A DNA stretch of 64,000 nucleotides, taken from [Pseudopropionibacterium] massiliense (GTDB taxonomy: Bacteria; Actinomycetota; Actinomycetes; Propionibacteriales; Propionibacteriaceae). Numbering within the stretch: position 1 is the stretch's first letter; every line of letters starts with the position of its first letter. Under the pieces are notes generated by a model that worked only from the letters and a program-made list of their open reading frames with translations, was not told where the DNA came from and made no database searches. This document shows, piece after piece, positions 9,411 through 19,000 of the stretch. The DNA is taken from NCBI RefSeq assembly GCF_900607225.1, contig NZ_LR027842.1, positions 1,176,651-1,240,650 on the forward strand. The letters run 5' to 3'. The position numbers and the translations under genes are program-made.

Positions 9411-10340
9411 TCAGGCGGCGGCCTGGTATTCGCGCATCTTGACCAGCGCGAGGCGCTCGATCTGACGGACCCGCTCGGCGGTGATCCCCCAGTGCTGCCC
9501 GATGTCGGCCAGCTTGGCCTGGCGTCCGTCGAGGAGACCGTAGCGGCGGCGCACCACATCGGCAGAGCGGTCGTCGAGGGCGGAGAGCATCCCGTCGAGA
9601 CGGGCGCGCTCTTCCGCGTCGAGCACCACCTCGTCCGGGCCGGGGGCGGTTTCGCGGGCGATCAGGTCGCCGAGCGCCGTGTCGCCATCGGCTTCGACGG
9701 GGGCGTCGAGAGACACGTGGTCGCGGGCGTAGCGGATCAGGTCGACGACCTTGTCCTCGGCGAGGTTCAGTTCATCCGCGATCTCGCTGACCTCGGGTTC
9801 GCGGCCCAAGGTGCGTTCCAGGTTGCGGCGCACCGCGGAGACCTGGTTGACCTGCTCGGCGACATGCACGGGCAGCCGCACGATGCGGCCCTGCTGGGCG
9901 ATGCCACGGGAGATGGCCTGCCGTACCCACCAGGTGGCATAGGTGGAGAACTTGAAACCCTTGGTGTAGTCGAACTTCTCCACAGCACGGATCAGGCCGG
10001 TGTTGCCCTCCTGCACCAGGTCGAGCAGCGGCATCTGGGCGCGGCCGTACTTGCGGGCCACGGAAACCACCAGACGCAGGTTCGCCTTGATGAATCGCTG
10101 CATGGCCTGATCGCCGAGTTCGACGAGTTGTTCCAGTTCTTCGCGAGTGGCGTCCGTCGAGGTGGTCTCGTTGCCGTCGAGGATTTCGCGAGCGAACAAC
10201 CCGGCCTCGATGGCGTGGGCCAGCTGCACCTCTTCCTCGGCGCTCAGCAGAGGGGTCTTGGCTATCGCGTCCAGGTAGAGACCCACGGCATCCTTGCCAT
10301 CGATGCCGTCGGTGCTACGGGTTCGCGCAGTCGTGATCAT
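9411..10340 (-). CDS. sigB: Group 2 (SigB/HrdB-like) RNA polymerase sigma factor
   Basis: A 309-residue sigma-70 factor with regions 1.2 to 4.2 but no long N-terminal extension: DAVGLYLDAIAKTPLL (1.2), NLRLVVSVARKYGR and [23 protein letters not shown] (2), region 3 around LPVHVAEQ, and the 4.2 helix-turn-helix WGITAERVRQIERLALVKMREY. Such group 2 factors resemble the housekeeping factor and serve stationary-phase or stress transcription. The ATG at 10340 is chosen over one at 10370 because AAAGGCGGA sits seven bases before it. It is divergent from sigA. Confidence 0.93.
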   Translation of the reverse strand: MITTARTRSTDGIDGKDAVGLYLDAIAKTPLLSAEEEVQLAHAIEAGLFAREILDGNETTSTDATREELEQLVELGDQAMQRFIKANLRLVVSVARKYGRAQMPLLDLVQEGNTGLIRAVEKFDYTKGFKFSTYATWWVRQAISRGIAQQGRIVRLPVHVAEQVNQVSAVRRNLERTLGREPEVSEIADELNLAEDKVVDLIRYARDHVSLDAPVEADGDTALGDLIARETAPGPDEVVLDAEERARLDGMLSALDDRSADVVRRRYGLLDGRQAKLADIGQHWGITAERVRQIERLALVKMREYQAAA

Positions 10341-10541
10341 TGGATCCGCCTTTCTGACGTCTACACCCATCCAAACGCGCCTGGTGGGTCAAAGGTTCCC
10401 GAAATCGTGACCCAATCGTTATCTCAGGGGTGCATCAGACCGTGGTATGACGATGCGGGACGGGTGGCCGGGTCGAGGTCGGGAAATCCCCGGAGGGAAT
10501 CGTGTTTGAGTGTTCCGACCGCTCGTGGAAAGATGGATTTC

Positions 10542-10568
10542 GACACCCCTTGACCGCAACGGGGTGTC
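10542..10568 (+). repeat. Inverted repeat in the sigA leader
   Basis: GACACCCC and GGGGTGTC form a perfect 8-bp stem with an 11-base loop that contains TTGACC. It lies 28 bases before the sigA start, in the probable 5' untranslated region. It may be a regulator site or RNA hairpin; no known family is recognised. Confidence 0.45.
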
Positions 10569-10596
10569 CTGTGCCCAGATGCGAGGAGAAACCGCT

Positions 10597-12054
10597 GTGA
10601 CCTCTGGTTCGAGCTCCGAACAGGCTCCGAAGAGCACCCGTAGTCGCACGAGGAAGACCGCCACTGCAACCGTGGAGAAGAAGACCACGTCCGCCACGAA
10701 ACGCCCCCAGGCCACGAAGGTCGCGAAGTCCGAGGGCGGGGAGAAGGCTGCTGGAACCAGGACCGTGAAGACTGCGACCAGGACCAGGACAACCACCGCC
10801 AAGAAGACCAGGACGGCAACCAGGTCCACCGCGAAGCCCACGAAGAGCGAAGCGACCAAACCCGCACGTTCCCGCGCCAAGACGAAGACCGGCGTCGAGG
10901 AGACCGAACCAACCATTGCGCAGCTCACGTCGGGGGAGATTGAGGTCGAGGTACAGCGCGACGGTGACGACGTCGTGCTGAAGGTCGGGGGCAAGAAACG
11001 TTCCCTCGACGAGGTCGACGATTCCCAGTTCGTCGAGGAGAAGGAAGCCACCCTCGAGAAGGAACTCGTCGAGGAGGAGGGATTCTCCCTCTCTGACCAG
11101 GACGACGCCGATGAACCGGAGCAGCAGGTCGTATCGGCCGGCGCCACAGCCGATCCCGTCAAGGACTACCTGAAGCAGATCGGCAAGGTGGCCCTCCTCA
11201 ACGCCGTCCAGGAGGTGGAGCTGGCCAAACGGATCGAGGCTGGGCTCTTCGCGGAGGAGCGGATCGCGGACGGCGAGAACCCCATCCTCCCGGACGACCT
11301 CGAGGACTTCGAATGGATCGCCAACGACGGGCGCAACGCCAAGAACCATCTTCTTGAGGCGAACCTGCGTCTCGTCGTCTCCCTGGCGAAGCGCTACACG
11401 GGCCGCGGGATGCTGTTCCTCGACCTCATCCAGGAGGGCAACCTGGGGCTGATCCGCGCCGTCGAGAAGTTCGACTACACCAAGGGCTACAAGTTCTCCA
11501 CCTACGCCACCTGGTGGATCAAACAGGCCATCACCCGGGCCATGGCCGATCAGGCCCGCACCATCCGCATCCCCGTGCACATGGTGGAGGTCATCAACAA
11601 GCTGGCCCGCGTGCAGCGGCAGATGCTGCAGGACCTCGGCCGGGAACCGACCCCGGAGGAGCTGGCGAAGGAACTCGACATGACCCCGGAGAAGGTCGTC
11701 GAGGTCCAGAAGTACGGCCGCGAACCCATCTCCCTGCACACCCCACTCGGTGAGGATGGCGACTCCGAGTTCGGCGACCTCATCGAGGACTCCGAGGCGG
11801 TCGTGCCCGCTGATGCGGTGAACTTCACCCTGCTGCAGGAACAGCTCAACGATGTCCTGGACACCCTCTCCGAGCGGGAGGCGGGCGTGGTCTCGATGCG
11901 CTTCGGGCTCACCGACGGTCAGCCCAAGACCCTCGACGAAATCGGCAAGGTCTACGGAGTCACCCGGGAACGGATCCGCCAGATCGAGTCGAAGACCATG
12001 AGCAAGCTGCGACACCCGTCACGTTCCCAGGTGCTCCGCGACTACCTCGACTGA
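10597..12054 (+). CDS. sigA: Principal RNA polymerase sigma factor SigA/RpoD
   Basis: A 485-residue primary sigma factor. Residues 1 to about 105 form a Lys/Arg/Thr/Ala-rich, low-complexity extension typical of actinobacterial HrdB/SigA, followed by an acidic linker. Conserved regions then run from [16 protein letters not shown] (1.2) through [23 protein letters not shown] (2.3-2.4) to the 4.2 helix-turn-helix [20 protein letters not shown]. The GTG is chosen because GAGGAG lies eight bases upstream and the frame's earlier ATG at 10579 has no ribosome site. It recognises the housekeeping promoters described in this window. Confidence 0.96.
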   Translation: MTSGSSSEQAPKSTRSRTRKTATATVEKKTTSATKRPQATKVAKSEGGEKAAGTRTVKTATRTRTTTAKKTRTATRSTAKPTKSEATKPARSRAKTKTGVEETEPTIAQLTSGEIEVEVQRDGDDVVLKVGGKKRSLDEVDDSQFVEEKEATLEKELVEEEGFSLSDQDDADEPEQQVVSAGATADPVKDYLKQIGKVALLNAVQEVELAKRIEAGLFAEERIADGENPILPDDLEDFEWIANDGRNAKNHLLEANLRLVVSLAKRYTGRGMLFLDLIQEGNLGLIRAVEKFDYTKGYKFSTYATWWIKQAITRAMADQARTIRIPVHMVEVINKLARVQRQMLQDLGREPTPEELAKELDMTPEKVVEVQKYGREPISLHTPLGEDGDSEFGDLIEDSEAVVPADAVNFTLLQEQLNDVLDTLSEREAGVVSMRFGLTDGQPKTLDEIGKVYGVTRERIRQIESKTMSKLRHPSRSQVLRDYLD

Positions 12055-12095
12055 ACAGCGGCCGCCTGCACGTGGGGGCATGTTAAGGAGAGAAC

Positions 12096-13046
12096 TTGCG
12101 AGAGAATCCACGTTCCTTCGAGGACGACACCCCGACCGTGGAACTGCCCGCCATCACGACACCGCTGCCCCCGGTACGGCCGCCCCTCGTCCGGCAGCAG
12201 GTTCCGGCGTCGCCACCCCAGACGCAGGTGCAGCCGCGGGTGGGGTCGTGGGGCACCCCGACCGAGGTCGACGCCGTCGCCATTCCCGTTTCCGAGGGAC
12301 GAACCCCGGGGCCGCCGGTCGAGTCCGAGAAGGAACGTCTGCGGCGCGAGATGAACGAGTACCGCTTGGCCGTCTGGGAGCGTAGGTTCGTGGCCTGTGT
12401 GCGCTGGCTGTACTCGCGGGTCAGGATGGCGGTCCACATCACCGCGGTCGTGGTGTTGCCGGGATTGCTGTTCCCACCCGTGAAGGGATACCTCACCTGG
12501 GTGATGGTCGCGAACCTGGCCCTGGTGGGTTTCGTCGCGGTCTCCCTGGTGGCGGGGGAGGTCACGAGCCGGAAACCCCAGTGGCCGTGCATGTTCGGCG
12601 CCCTGTTCCGGCTGCTGCTGGTGGGTGGCTTCGCCATCGCCTGCGGATACGTCAGCGAGGCCGATCCGTGGAAGGAGACCTTCGCCTCGCTGCTGGGCTT
12701 CGCCAGACCCGTCTGGCTGCAGATCCAGGCCTTCCTGGACTACGCATCCCTCGACCACGCCGTCTTCATGTGGCTGGGCGTGCTGCTGGCCCACCGCAGC
12801 CTCAGGACCTTGGCCGAGGGCGGGAGAATTCACCTGGAGGGCACGTCACGATTCGGGACCAGACCGGGCTGGAGCCTGAAGGACTACTACATCGGTCCGG
12901 ACCCGCGCAAGCAGCAGGGCCGGGTGGAAGCCCCCGGCGTCTTCGCATACCGTCGAGCGGTGTTCCGTTTCTACCTCGGGCGCTTCTGGGTGCTGCTCAA
13001 CAGCGTCTATGTCCTCGTCCTGATGTTCCTGATCGCCTCGGCGTGA
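12096..13046 (+). CDS. Unknown polytopic membrane protein with proline-rich N-terminus
   Basis: A 316-residue protein I do not recognise. Residues 1 to about 75 are proline/valine-rich and probably disordered and cytoplasmic. About five hydrophobic segments follow (near 113-130, 137-160, 168-188, 215-235 and 290-314). A soluble stretch between the last two contains GTRPGWSLKDYYIGPDPRKQQGR. The TTG start is supported by AAGGAGAG at good spacing. It lies 41 bases after sigA in the same direction and may be cotranscribed. No enzyme motif is visible. Confidence 0.7.
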   Translation: MRENPRSFEDDTPTVELPAITTPLPPVRPPLVRQQVPASPPQTQVQPRVGSWGTPTEVDAVAIPVSEGRTPGPPVESEKERLRREMNEYRLAVWERRFVACVRWLYSRVRMAVHITAVVVLPGLLFPPVKGYLTWVMVANLALVGFVAVSLVAGEVTSRKPQWPCMFGALFRLLLVGGFAIACGYVSEADPWKETFASLLGFARPVWLQIQAFLDYASLDHAVFMWLGVLLAHRSLRTLAEGGRIHLEGTSRFGTRPGWSLKDYYIGPDPRKQQGRVEAPGVFAYRRAVFRFYLGRFWVLLNSVYVLVLMFLIASA

Positions 13047-13055
13047 CGGACCGGT

Positions 13056-14258
13056 TCAGCCGCGGGCCCGGACCGTGGCAATGGCCTTCGCGACGACCCC
13101 CAGGTTGCCGTCGTTGAGGGCCGCGACACACATCCGCCCCTTCTCGGTGCCGTAGACGCCGTGGTCCCGGCGCAGCGCCAGCATCTGGTCCCGGGTCAGA
13201 CCCGAGTAGCTGAACATGCCCGCCTGCTGGGCGATGAAATCCATGTCCCCGACCCCTTCGGCGCGCAGCGCCTCGACCAGGCGGGTACGCATCCGCCTGA
13301 TGCGCTCGCGCATCCGGTCGAGTTCCCGCTCCCACGAGGCTCGCTGGGTGGGGTCACCGAGCACGTCGGCCACGATGGCCGCGCCGTGGGTGGAAGGGTT
13401 CGAGTAGTTGGTGCGGATGCAGATCTTCACCTGGGACAGCACACGGGTGGCCTCCTCCGAGTCCCGGCAGGCGATGTGCAGGGCGCCGACGCGTTCGCCG
13501 TAGAGCCCGAACGACTTCGAGAACGAGGTGGAGACGAACACCGGCAACCCTGCCTCCACGAAACGGGAGATCACGGCCCCGTCCTCTGCCACCCCGGCCC
13601 CGAAACCCTGGTAGGCCATGTCCAGGAACGGGATCAGTTCGCGCTCCGAGAGCACCCGGATCACCCGGCCCCACTGCTCGGGGTTCAGGTCGTACCCGGT
13701 CGGGTTGTGGCAGCAGGCATGCAGCACCACGACGGTGCCCGGCCGTGCCGCATCGAGGTCTGCGATCATGCCCTCGAAGTCGACGGCCCTGGTTTCGGCG
13801 TCGTAGTAGCGGTAGGTGCCGACGGTGAAACCGGCGCGGGTGAAGATCGCCCGGTGGTTCTCCCACGACGGATCCGAGACCAGGACGGGTGCGCCCGGGC
13901 TCAGGGTCGCGATGAAGTCGGCGCCGACCTTCAGCGCGCCGGTGCCGCCGAGGCTCTGCACCGTCGCGATGCGGCTCTGGGTGACGGCGGGCGAATCGCC
14001 CCCGAAGACCAGCTCCTGCGCCAGGCGGACGTAGCCGGGGAGTCCATCGATGGGGAGATAGGCGTGCGGTTTCGCGGCCGCGGCCAGCCGGTCCTCGGCG
14101 GCGTGGACGCATTCCATCAGTGGCAGCTGCCCGTTCTCGTCGAGGTAGACGCCGATCCCGAGGTTCACCTTGGATGTGCGCTCATCCGCCCTGAACGCCT
14201 CGGTCAATCCCAGGATCGGATCGGCGGGAGCCAGTCGGACGTGCTCGAAAACGGACAT
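13056..14258 (-). CDS. Aromatic/aspartate aminotransferase (class I, PLP-dependent)
   Basis: A 400-residue fold-type I aminotransferase of the Asp/aromatic subgroup (TyrB/AspC-like). The PLP lysine is in STSFSKSFGLYGERVG (about K248), HACCHNPTGYD supplies the Asn that contacts the cofactor, and NYSNPSTHG is the usual arginine-adjacent loop. It would transfer amino groups between aspartate, tyrosine or phenylalanine and 2-oxoglutarate; the sequence leans toward the aromatic/aspartate type but cannot separate the substrates. AAAGAGGC precedes the ATG. It follows recD by 32 bases on the same strand and may be read with it. Confidence 0.88.
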   Translation of the reverse strand: MSVFEHVRLAPADPILGLTEAFRADERTSKVNLGIGVYLDENGQLPLMECVHAAEDRLAAAAKPHAYLPIDGLPGYVRLAQELVFGGDSPAVTQSRIATVQSLGGTGALKVGADFIATLSPGAPVLVSDPSWENHRAIFTRAGFTVGTYRYYDAETRAVDFEGMIADLDAARPGTVVVLHACCHNPTGYDLNPEQWGRVIRVLSERELIPFLDMAYQGFGAGVAEDGAVISRFVEAGLPVFVSTSFSKSFGLYGERVGALHIACRDSEEATRVLSQVKICIRTNYSNPSTHGAAIVADVLGDPTQRASWERELDRMRERIRRMRTRLVEALRAEGVGDMDFIAQQAGMFSYSGLTRDQMLALRRDHGVYGTEKGRMCVAALNDGNLGVVAKAIATVRARG

Positions 14259-14290
14259 GCGTGGGCCTCTTTCTGTTCAGCGTTCCAAGA

Positions 14291-16045
14291 CTAGCGTTTC
14301 GCCTCTTCCGGGGTCGCGGTCCGCACCAAACCGCTCGCCCGCCTGGCCCGGGTCCCGACTGCTTTCCGCAGCGCATCGGGGGAGCCGTACAGCCGGACCC
14401 CCGACTCGGCACGGGTGACGGCCGTGTACAGCAGCTCCCGGGTCAGCAGCGGCGAACCCGGAGGGGGCAGGATCACGCTGACCCGCTCGAACTGGCTTCC
14501 CTGTGACTTGTGGATGGTCATGGCGTGCAGTTCCTGCGCAGCCTCCAGCAGCAGCGGGTTCAGCAGCTCCGCGTGCCCGCCCCGGTCCACGGCCGCCAGC
14601 AGCCGTCCATCGCTCTCGACGATCACCGCCACATCGCCGTTGCTGACCAGATCCGAGTTGCGGGTGACGATCAACGGCTGCCCCGGGTACTGGCCGACCT
14701 CGGGTGCGTAACCGGGCAGCGCCGCGGCCAGGTGCCTGCGCACCGCCTGCTGCCAGTACCCGGTTCCGAAGGGACCCTCCCGGTGTGCGCACAGCAGGCG
14801 GTGTCGTTCCAGGGCCCGCACGGCCCGGTCGCCGTCGCCCGCCAGCGCGGCGTCCAGGGCGTCGCGGGCGGCGGCCCCGAGGTCGGCTGCCAACTCCGGC
14901 AGGTCGGCGAGCGGCTCGGCGCCGCCGTCCGCGGTGGGCGTGCCCGTCGCCGAGCGTTCCAGCAGCGCCAGGCAGCCGTCCGCGTCGCCGTCGCGGATGG
15001 TCTCGGCCAGCCGGGCCACGTCGTCGAGGTTGCGGTGGCTGCCGCCGAGCCGTACCACGGCGGGCCCTCCCGGGGAGGTGACCAGGTCCGGGGCGGCGGA
15101 GATGTCGGCGAGCACCGCTCCCGCCTCCACGGAGGCCAGCTGGTTCGGGTCGCCGATCAGGACCAGCCGGGTGGAGTCGGCCACCGCATCCAGCAGCCAC
15201 GCCATCAGCGTGATCGACACCATCGACGTCTCGTCCACGATCACCACGTCGAAGGGCAACGGGTTCAGCGCGTCGTGGGTGCGTTCCGCGCGGCCCGGGA
15301 CCACACCGATGATCCGGTGCAGCGTGCCCGCGGTCAGGGCGGCCCGTTCCGGGTGCCGCAACCTGTCGCGCACCGCGGTCTCCAAACGGGTGGCGGCCTT
15401 CCCGGTGGGGGCGGTCAGGGCGACGGTGACCGGTCCCCGGGCGGTCAGCGCGTCGATGATCCGGGAGACCACCGTCGTCTTGCCGGATCCGGGACCGCCC
15501 GTTATGACGCTGGTGCGGGCCCGGGTGGCCGCCCGGACCGCGGCGTCCTGGGTGGGGTCGGGCATCATGCCGGGCCCGGGGTCGGGCGGTTCGGGGGAGG
15601 GCAGGTCCGGCAGCGCGCTGCGGTGCCTGAGGCGAGCTGCCAGTTCTTGTTCCTCCGTGAAGAACCGGTCCAGGTACAGCAGGCCACCGGCCAGACGGAA
15701 GGGTCGCGGCCCGGTCCCCGGGCCCGCCACCGCGGGCGAGGCCGCCACCGCCGCTGCCCAGGCATGCGGCTCCGGCCAGGGCAGCTCGACGGGTTCCGCC
15801 ACCGATCCGTCGTCGGCCTCGCCCGGAACGATCAGCTCGGGGGCGCAGGCCAGGTCCAGGCACACCGAGCCCAGGCGCAGTTCCCGCACCGTCAGGGCGA
15901 GGGCCAGCAGCACGCGGTCGTCGTCCTCCCCGCAGTACGCGGCCATTCGGCGGGCCAGGTGGAAGTCGGCCACGTGGATCATCCCGGCCTCGGCGAAGGC
16001 CCTCAGCAGTCCCGTGGCCGCCACGGGAACCTCCGGTTCTTTCAC
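14291..16045 (-). CDS. recD: Exodeoxyribonuclease V alpha subunit RecD
   Basis: A 584-residue superfamily 1B helicase, the 5'-3' motor of RecBCD, slightly shorter than E. coli RecD (608). Walker A is GGPGSGKT (183-190), motif II is VDETSM, motif III is GDPNQLASVEAG, and motif VI is LYTAVTRAE near the C-terminus. The GTG start overlaps the recB stop (GTGA), matching the tight recC-recB-recD arrangement. The open frame extends further upstream, but that part is antisense-free recB sequence in another frame and is not coding for RecD. Confidence 0.94.
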   Translation of the reverse strand: MKEPEVPVAATGLLRAFAEAGMIHVADFHLARRMAAYCGEDDDRVLLALALTVRELRLGSVCLDLACAPELIVPGEADDGSVAEPVELPWPEPHAWAAAVAASPAVAGPGTGPRPFRLAGGLLYLDRFFTEEQELAARLRHRSALPDLPSPEPPDPGPGMMPDPTQDAAVRAATRARTSVITGGPGSGKTTVVSRIIDALTARGPVTVALTAPTGKAATRLETAVRDRLRHPERAALTAGTLHRIIGVVPGRAERTHDALNPLPFDVVIVDETSMVSITLMAWLLDAVADSTRLVLIGDPNQLASVEAGAVLADISAAPDLVTSPGGPAVVRLGGSHRNLDDVARLAETIRDGDADGCLALLERSATGTPTADGGAEPLADLPELAADLGAAARDALDAALAGDGDRAVRALERHRLLCAHREGPFGTGYWQQAVRRHLAAALPGYAPEVGQYPGQPLIVTRNSDLVSNGDVAVIVESDGRLLAAVDRGGHAELLNPLLLEAAQELHAMTIHKSQGSQFERVSVILPPPGSPLLTRELLYTAVTRAESGVRLYGSPDALRKAVGTRARRASGLVRTATPEEAKR

Positions 16046-19000
16046 CGCCCACCTCCCAGCAGATCGGAGACCTCCACCACCAGGTCGGCCGGTGGGAACC
16101 ACTCGAAAACCCCGCAACGCCCGCCCGCGACCACCGGGGTCCCGGGCCCGGCCATACCCCGCACGAACAGATAACCCACCCCGCCCAGATGCCTCCCGGG
16201 CGAGTAACCGGGAAGCCGCCAGGCCAGGAAACGGTGCAGGGCTGCGCAGTACAGCAGCGCCTGCAGCGGATAGTGGGCCTGCATCATCGCCTCCGCCATC
16301 GTGGACGGAGCGTAGTGCTCGACGGACAGCTCCTGCTCCGGTGGCACCGGGAGCCGGTTCGTCTTGTAGTCCACCACCACGAAACCTCCCGAGGGCAGTT
16401 TCAACACCACGTCGATCGAACCGGTCAGGAAACCCCTCAGCGACGCGTGGGCGGCGTCGGTGGCGAGCAGCCGGGCCGGGTAGGGGGCGAGCGGATCGGA
16501 TGCGGGCAGGTGCCTGGACATCGCCTCCGCCAGGTCCGCGACCACACGGGCCGGGCCGCGATCCCCCAAAGGCAGGTCGAAGTCCAGCTCTGCCAGCCGC
16601 TCGGCGACGGGCAGGTCCGCCAGGGCACCGTCCCACAACCGACCCAGCGGGGTCGTGACCACCAGGCGTAGGGCCTCGGCGAGCCGCTGCGCCTGCTCCC
16701 GGTCCAGCCCGAAGGCGGGAGCCCGGGCGGCCACCACCTGTTGCACGTGCCCCGGGTCGGTCCAGTCAGCTTGTTCCAGGACCTGTCTCGTATACACCTC
16801 TGACGCCGCCGACGAAGAGGATAGAGTAGATCCCGGTGGGCCCGGCGTCCTCATAAAAGCGCCCCCGGGGGGCAGGTCGAGTTCCTCCGGTTCGTCCGGC
16901 GCGTTCTCGTGGAGGTTCGCGGTCAGTCCGGAGTAGGAGGTGCGGCGCCACTCCTGGTCGATGTCGCGGGTGAAACGGGCGATCCGGAGCTTCCCGGAGC
17001 CCGGCCCGGGGGTGGGGTCCGGGAGCCCGGAACCCCAAGGGGGTGCGGTGACCGGGGACAGGTGCACCAGGATCGGGTCGAAACCGAACGCGGGGGGCAG
17101 CCTGGGGTATTCGGGGCGAAGCCGCGGGACCGAGCGGTCGCGGCACAGCAGCGCCGTCAACGGCCCTGAGGACGCCCTGCGGTCCATCACGTGCCAGGCG
17201 ATCGCCAGGTGTTCGGCGCGGGTGAGACCCACGTAGAGCAGGCGGAGTTCCTCGTCGCGCGCCTGTCGCCTGGCGAGGGCGGACAACTCGTCGCGGCTGC
17301 CGGGGCGGGCGCCGACGTGCAGCACCCGCCGGCCGTCCGCATCCAGGTAGGGGAAGGCGCCGCGCAGGTTCACCTCCGTGACGCTCACCTGCGGCAGCAG
17401 CACGATCGGGAACTCCAGGCCCTTCGCCGAGTGCATGGTGCACACCCGCACCGCGGCCCGGTCGGAGGCCAGGCGGGTGGCCGGTTCGTCGCCCGGGGTG
17501 GCGGCCCGGGCGACCAGCCAGGCGTGGAGTCCGTCGAGGTCGGTGGCGTCCGACCCGAGCAGCAGCTCACCGACCCGGGTCAGGTCGGCCAGAAGACGTT
17601 CCCCATCCCCGAGCCGGGCCAGGTGGGGGCCGAGGCCCGCCAGCAGCTCACCGACCAGCGAGGTCACCCCACCGGCCGCGAAGCACCGGGCCAGCTCGTG
17701 GATCCGCTGCGACGCGGGGGTTTCGTCGCGCCCTGCCAGCAGGTCGGTGGCGGGCAGGCCGAGCAGCTCGCCCAGGGCGGCCTGGAGGATGCGGGCGCGG
17801 GTCGGCTGGGCGATGGCCGCGAGCACCGCCAGCCAGTCGGCCACGGCCGGGGAGTCGAGGGCTGAACCGGGGCCGTGCCAGGTGGCGGGCAGCCCCGCCG
17901 CGCGCAGCTCGGAGACCAGGGCCATGCCTCGGCCGCGGGTCCGGGTGAGGATCGCGATGTCCCGGGGGCCGACGGGCCGTTCCCCTGCGTCGCTGCGGAA
18001 CCGTGCCCCGGCCAGCAACGCCCGCACGTGCGCCACCACGTCGTCCGTCACGGCGCGTTCCGGGTTGCCGGTGGCACCGGGGCCGTGCCCGCGCAGCCAG
18101 ATGCGGGCCGCGGGGGCGGCGTCGAGGACCAGGACCTCCTCATCCGGGGAGCGGGCGGAGCGCACGGGGGTGACCCGGATGTCCGAATCACCCAGGCAGA
18201 GGTCCCCGAACAGGTCCGTCACTCCCGCGACCACCCCGGGTTCGCTCCGGTGGTTGGTCTCCAGGGTGGCGCGGTGCCGGACCACTCGCGTGGCCTCCAG
18301 GTAGGAGCCGAGATCCGCGCTGCGGAAGCCGTAGATCGACTGCTTGGGGTCGCCGATCAGCGTGATCATCGCGCCCGCGTCCACGAAGGTGCGCCGCAGG
18401 ATGGCCCACTGGTCCGGGTCGGTGTCCTGGAACTCGTCGACCAGCACCACGGGAAAGCGGCGCCGGAGTTCCGCGCGCACCTGCTCGGCGACCGGGGAGT
18501 CGGTGACCAGGGACCGCAGCCTGCCCGGCAGGTCGTCGAAACTGACCAGCCCCAGCGCGCGCCGGCGCGCCGCGAAACGGGCCCGCACCCGTTTCTGGAA
18601 GTCCAGCAGCTCCTGGTCCGCCGAGGCGAGGGGAAGCCGCGACGGGGCCGCGGTGGCGGCGACCAGAAGCGCGCGGCGCGCGTCCAGCGGCGGGTCGGGG
18701 TGGTGGAGATAGCTGGCCAGGTACTCGTCGGTGGCGCACTCGCGCACCAGGGTGGAGACGTCGGCGGTCACCTCGTCGGCGCCGTCCCAGTCCCCCAGCA
18801 CACCCAGGCTCTCCAGTTGTCCCTGGCAGAACGAATGGATGGTGGTGATCGTCGCGGTCCCGAAGTCGTCCAGGGCCGCCCGGAGCCGTTGCCGATGGCG
18901 TGAGGCGTGGCGGTCGGCCCCGAGCAGCCGCGAGACCGGGTCCACGGGTTCGGGACCGCCCGCCAGCATGTTGTCCAGGTCATTCGCGACGGATGCGAGC

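Noticed and set aside
10435-12015. Long minus-strand open frame opposite sigA
   Set aside because: Low-complexity Leu/Gly/His composition and no family resemblance; sigA on the other strand is unambiguous.
14291-16636. recD start further upstream at 16636
   Set aside because: The extra 197 codons lie inside recB in another frame and have no RecD similarity; GTG at 16045 overlaps the recB stop as in a coupled operon.
16783-16858. Possibility that the recB insertion is a transposon footprint or intein scar
   Set aside because: The order transposase end, exact i5 index, P5 and A-rich tail is specific to Illumina library molecules; no natural element has it.
16655-16936. Plus-strand short frame containing VYTSDAADEED
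   Set aside because: This is the forward translation of the Nextera adapter (usual contamination peptide LYTSDAADE), not a gene.
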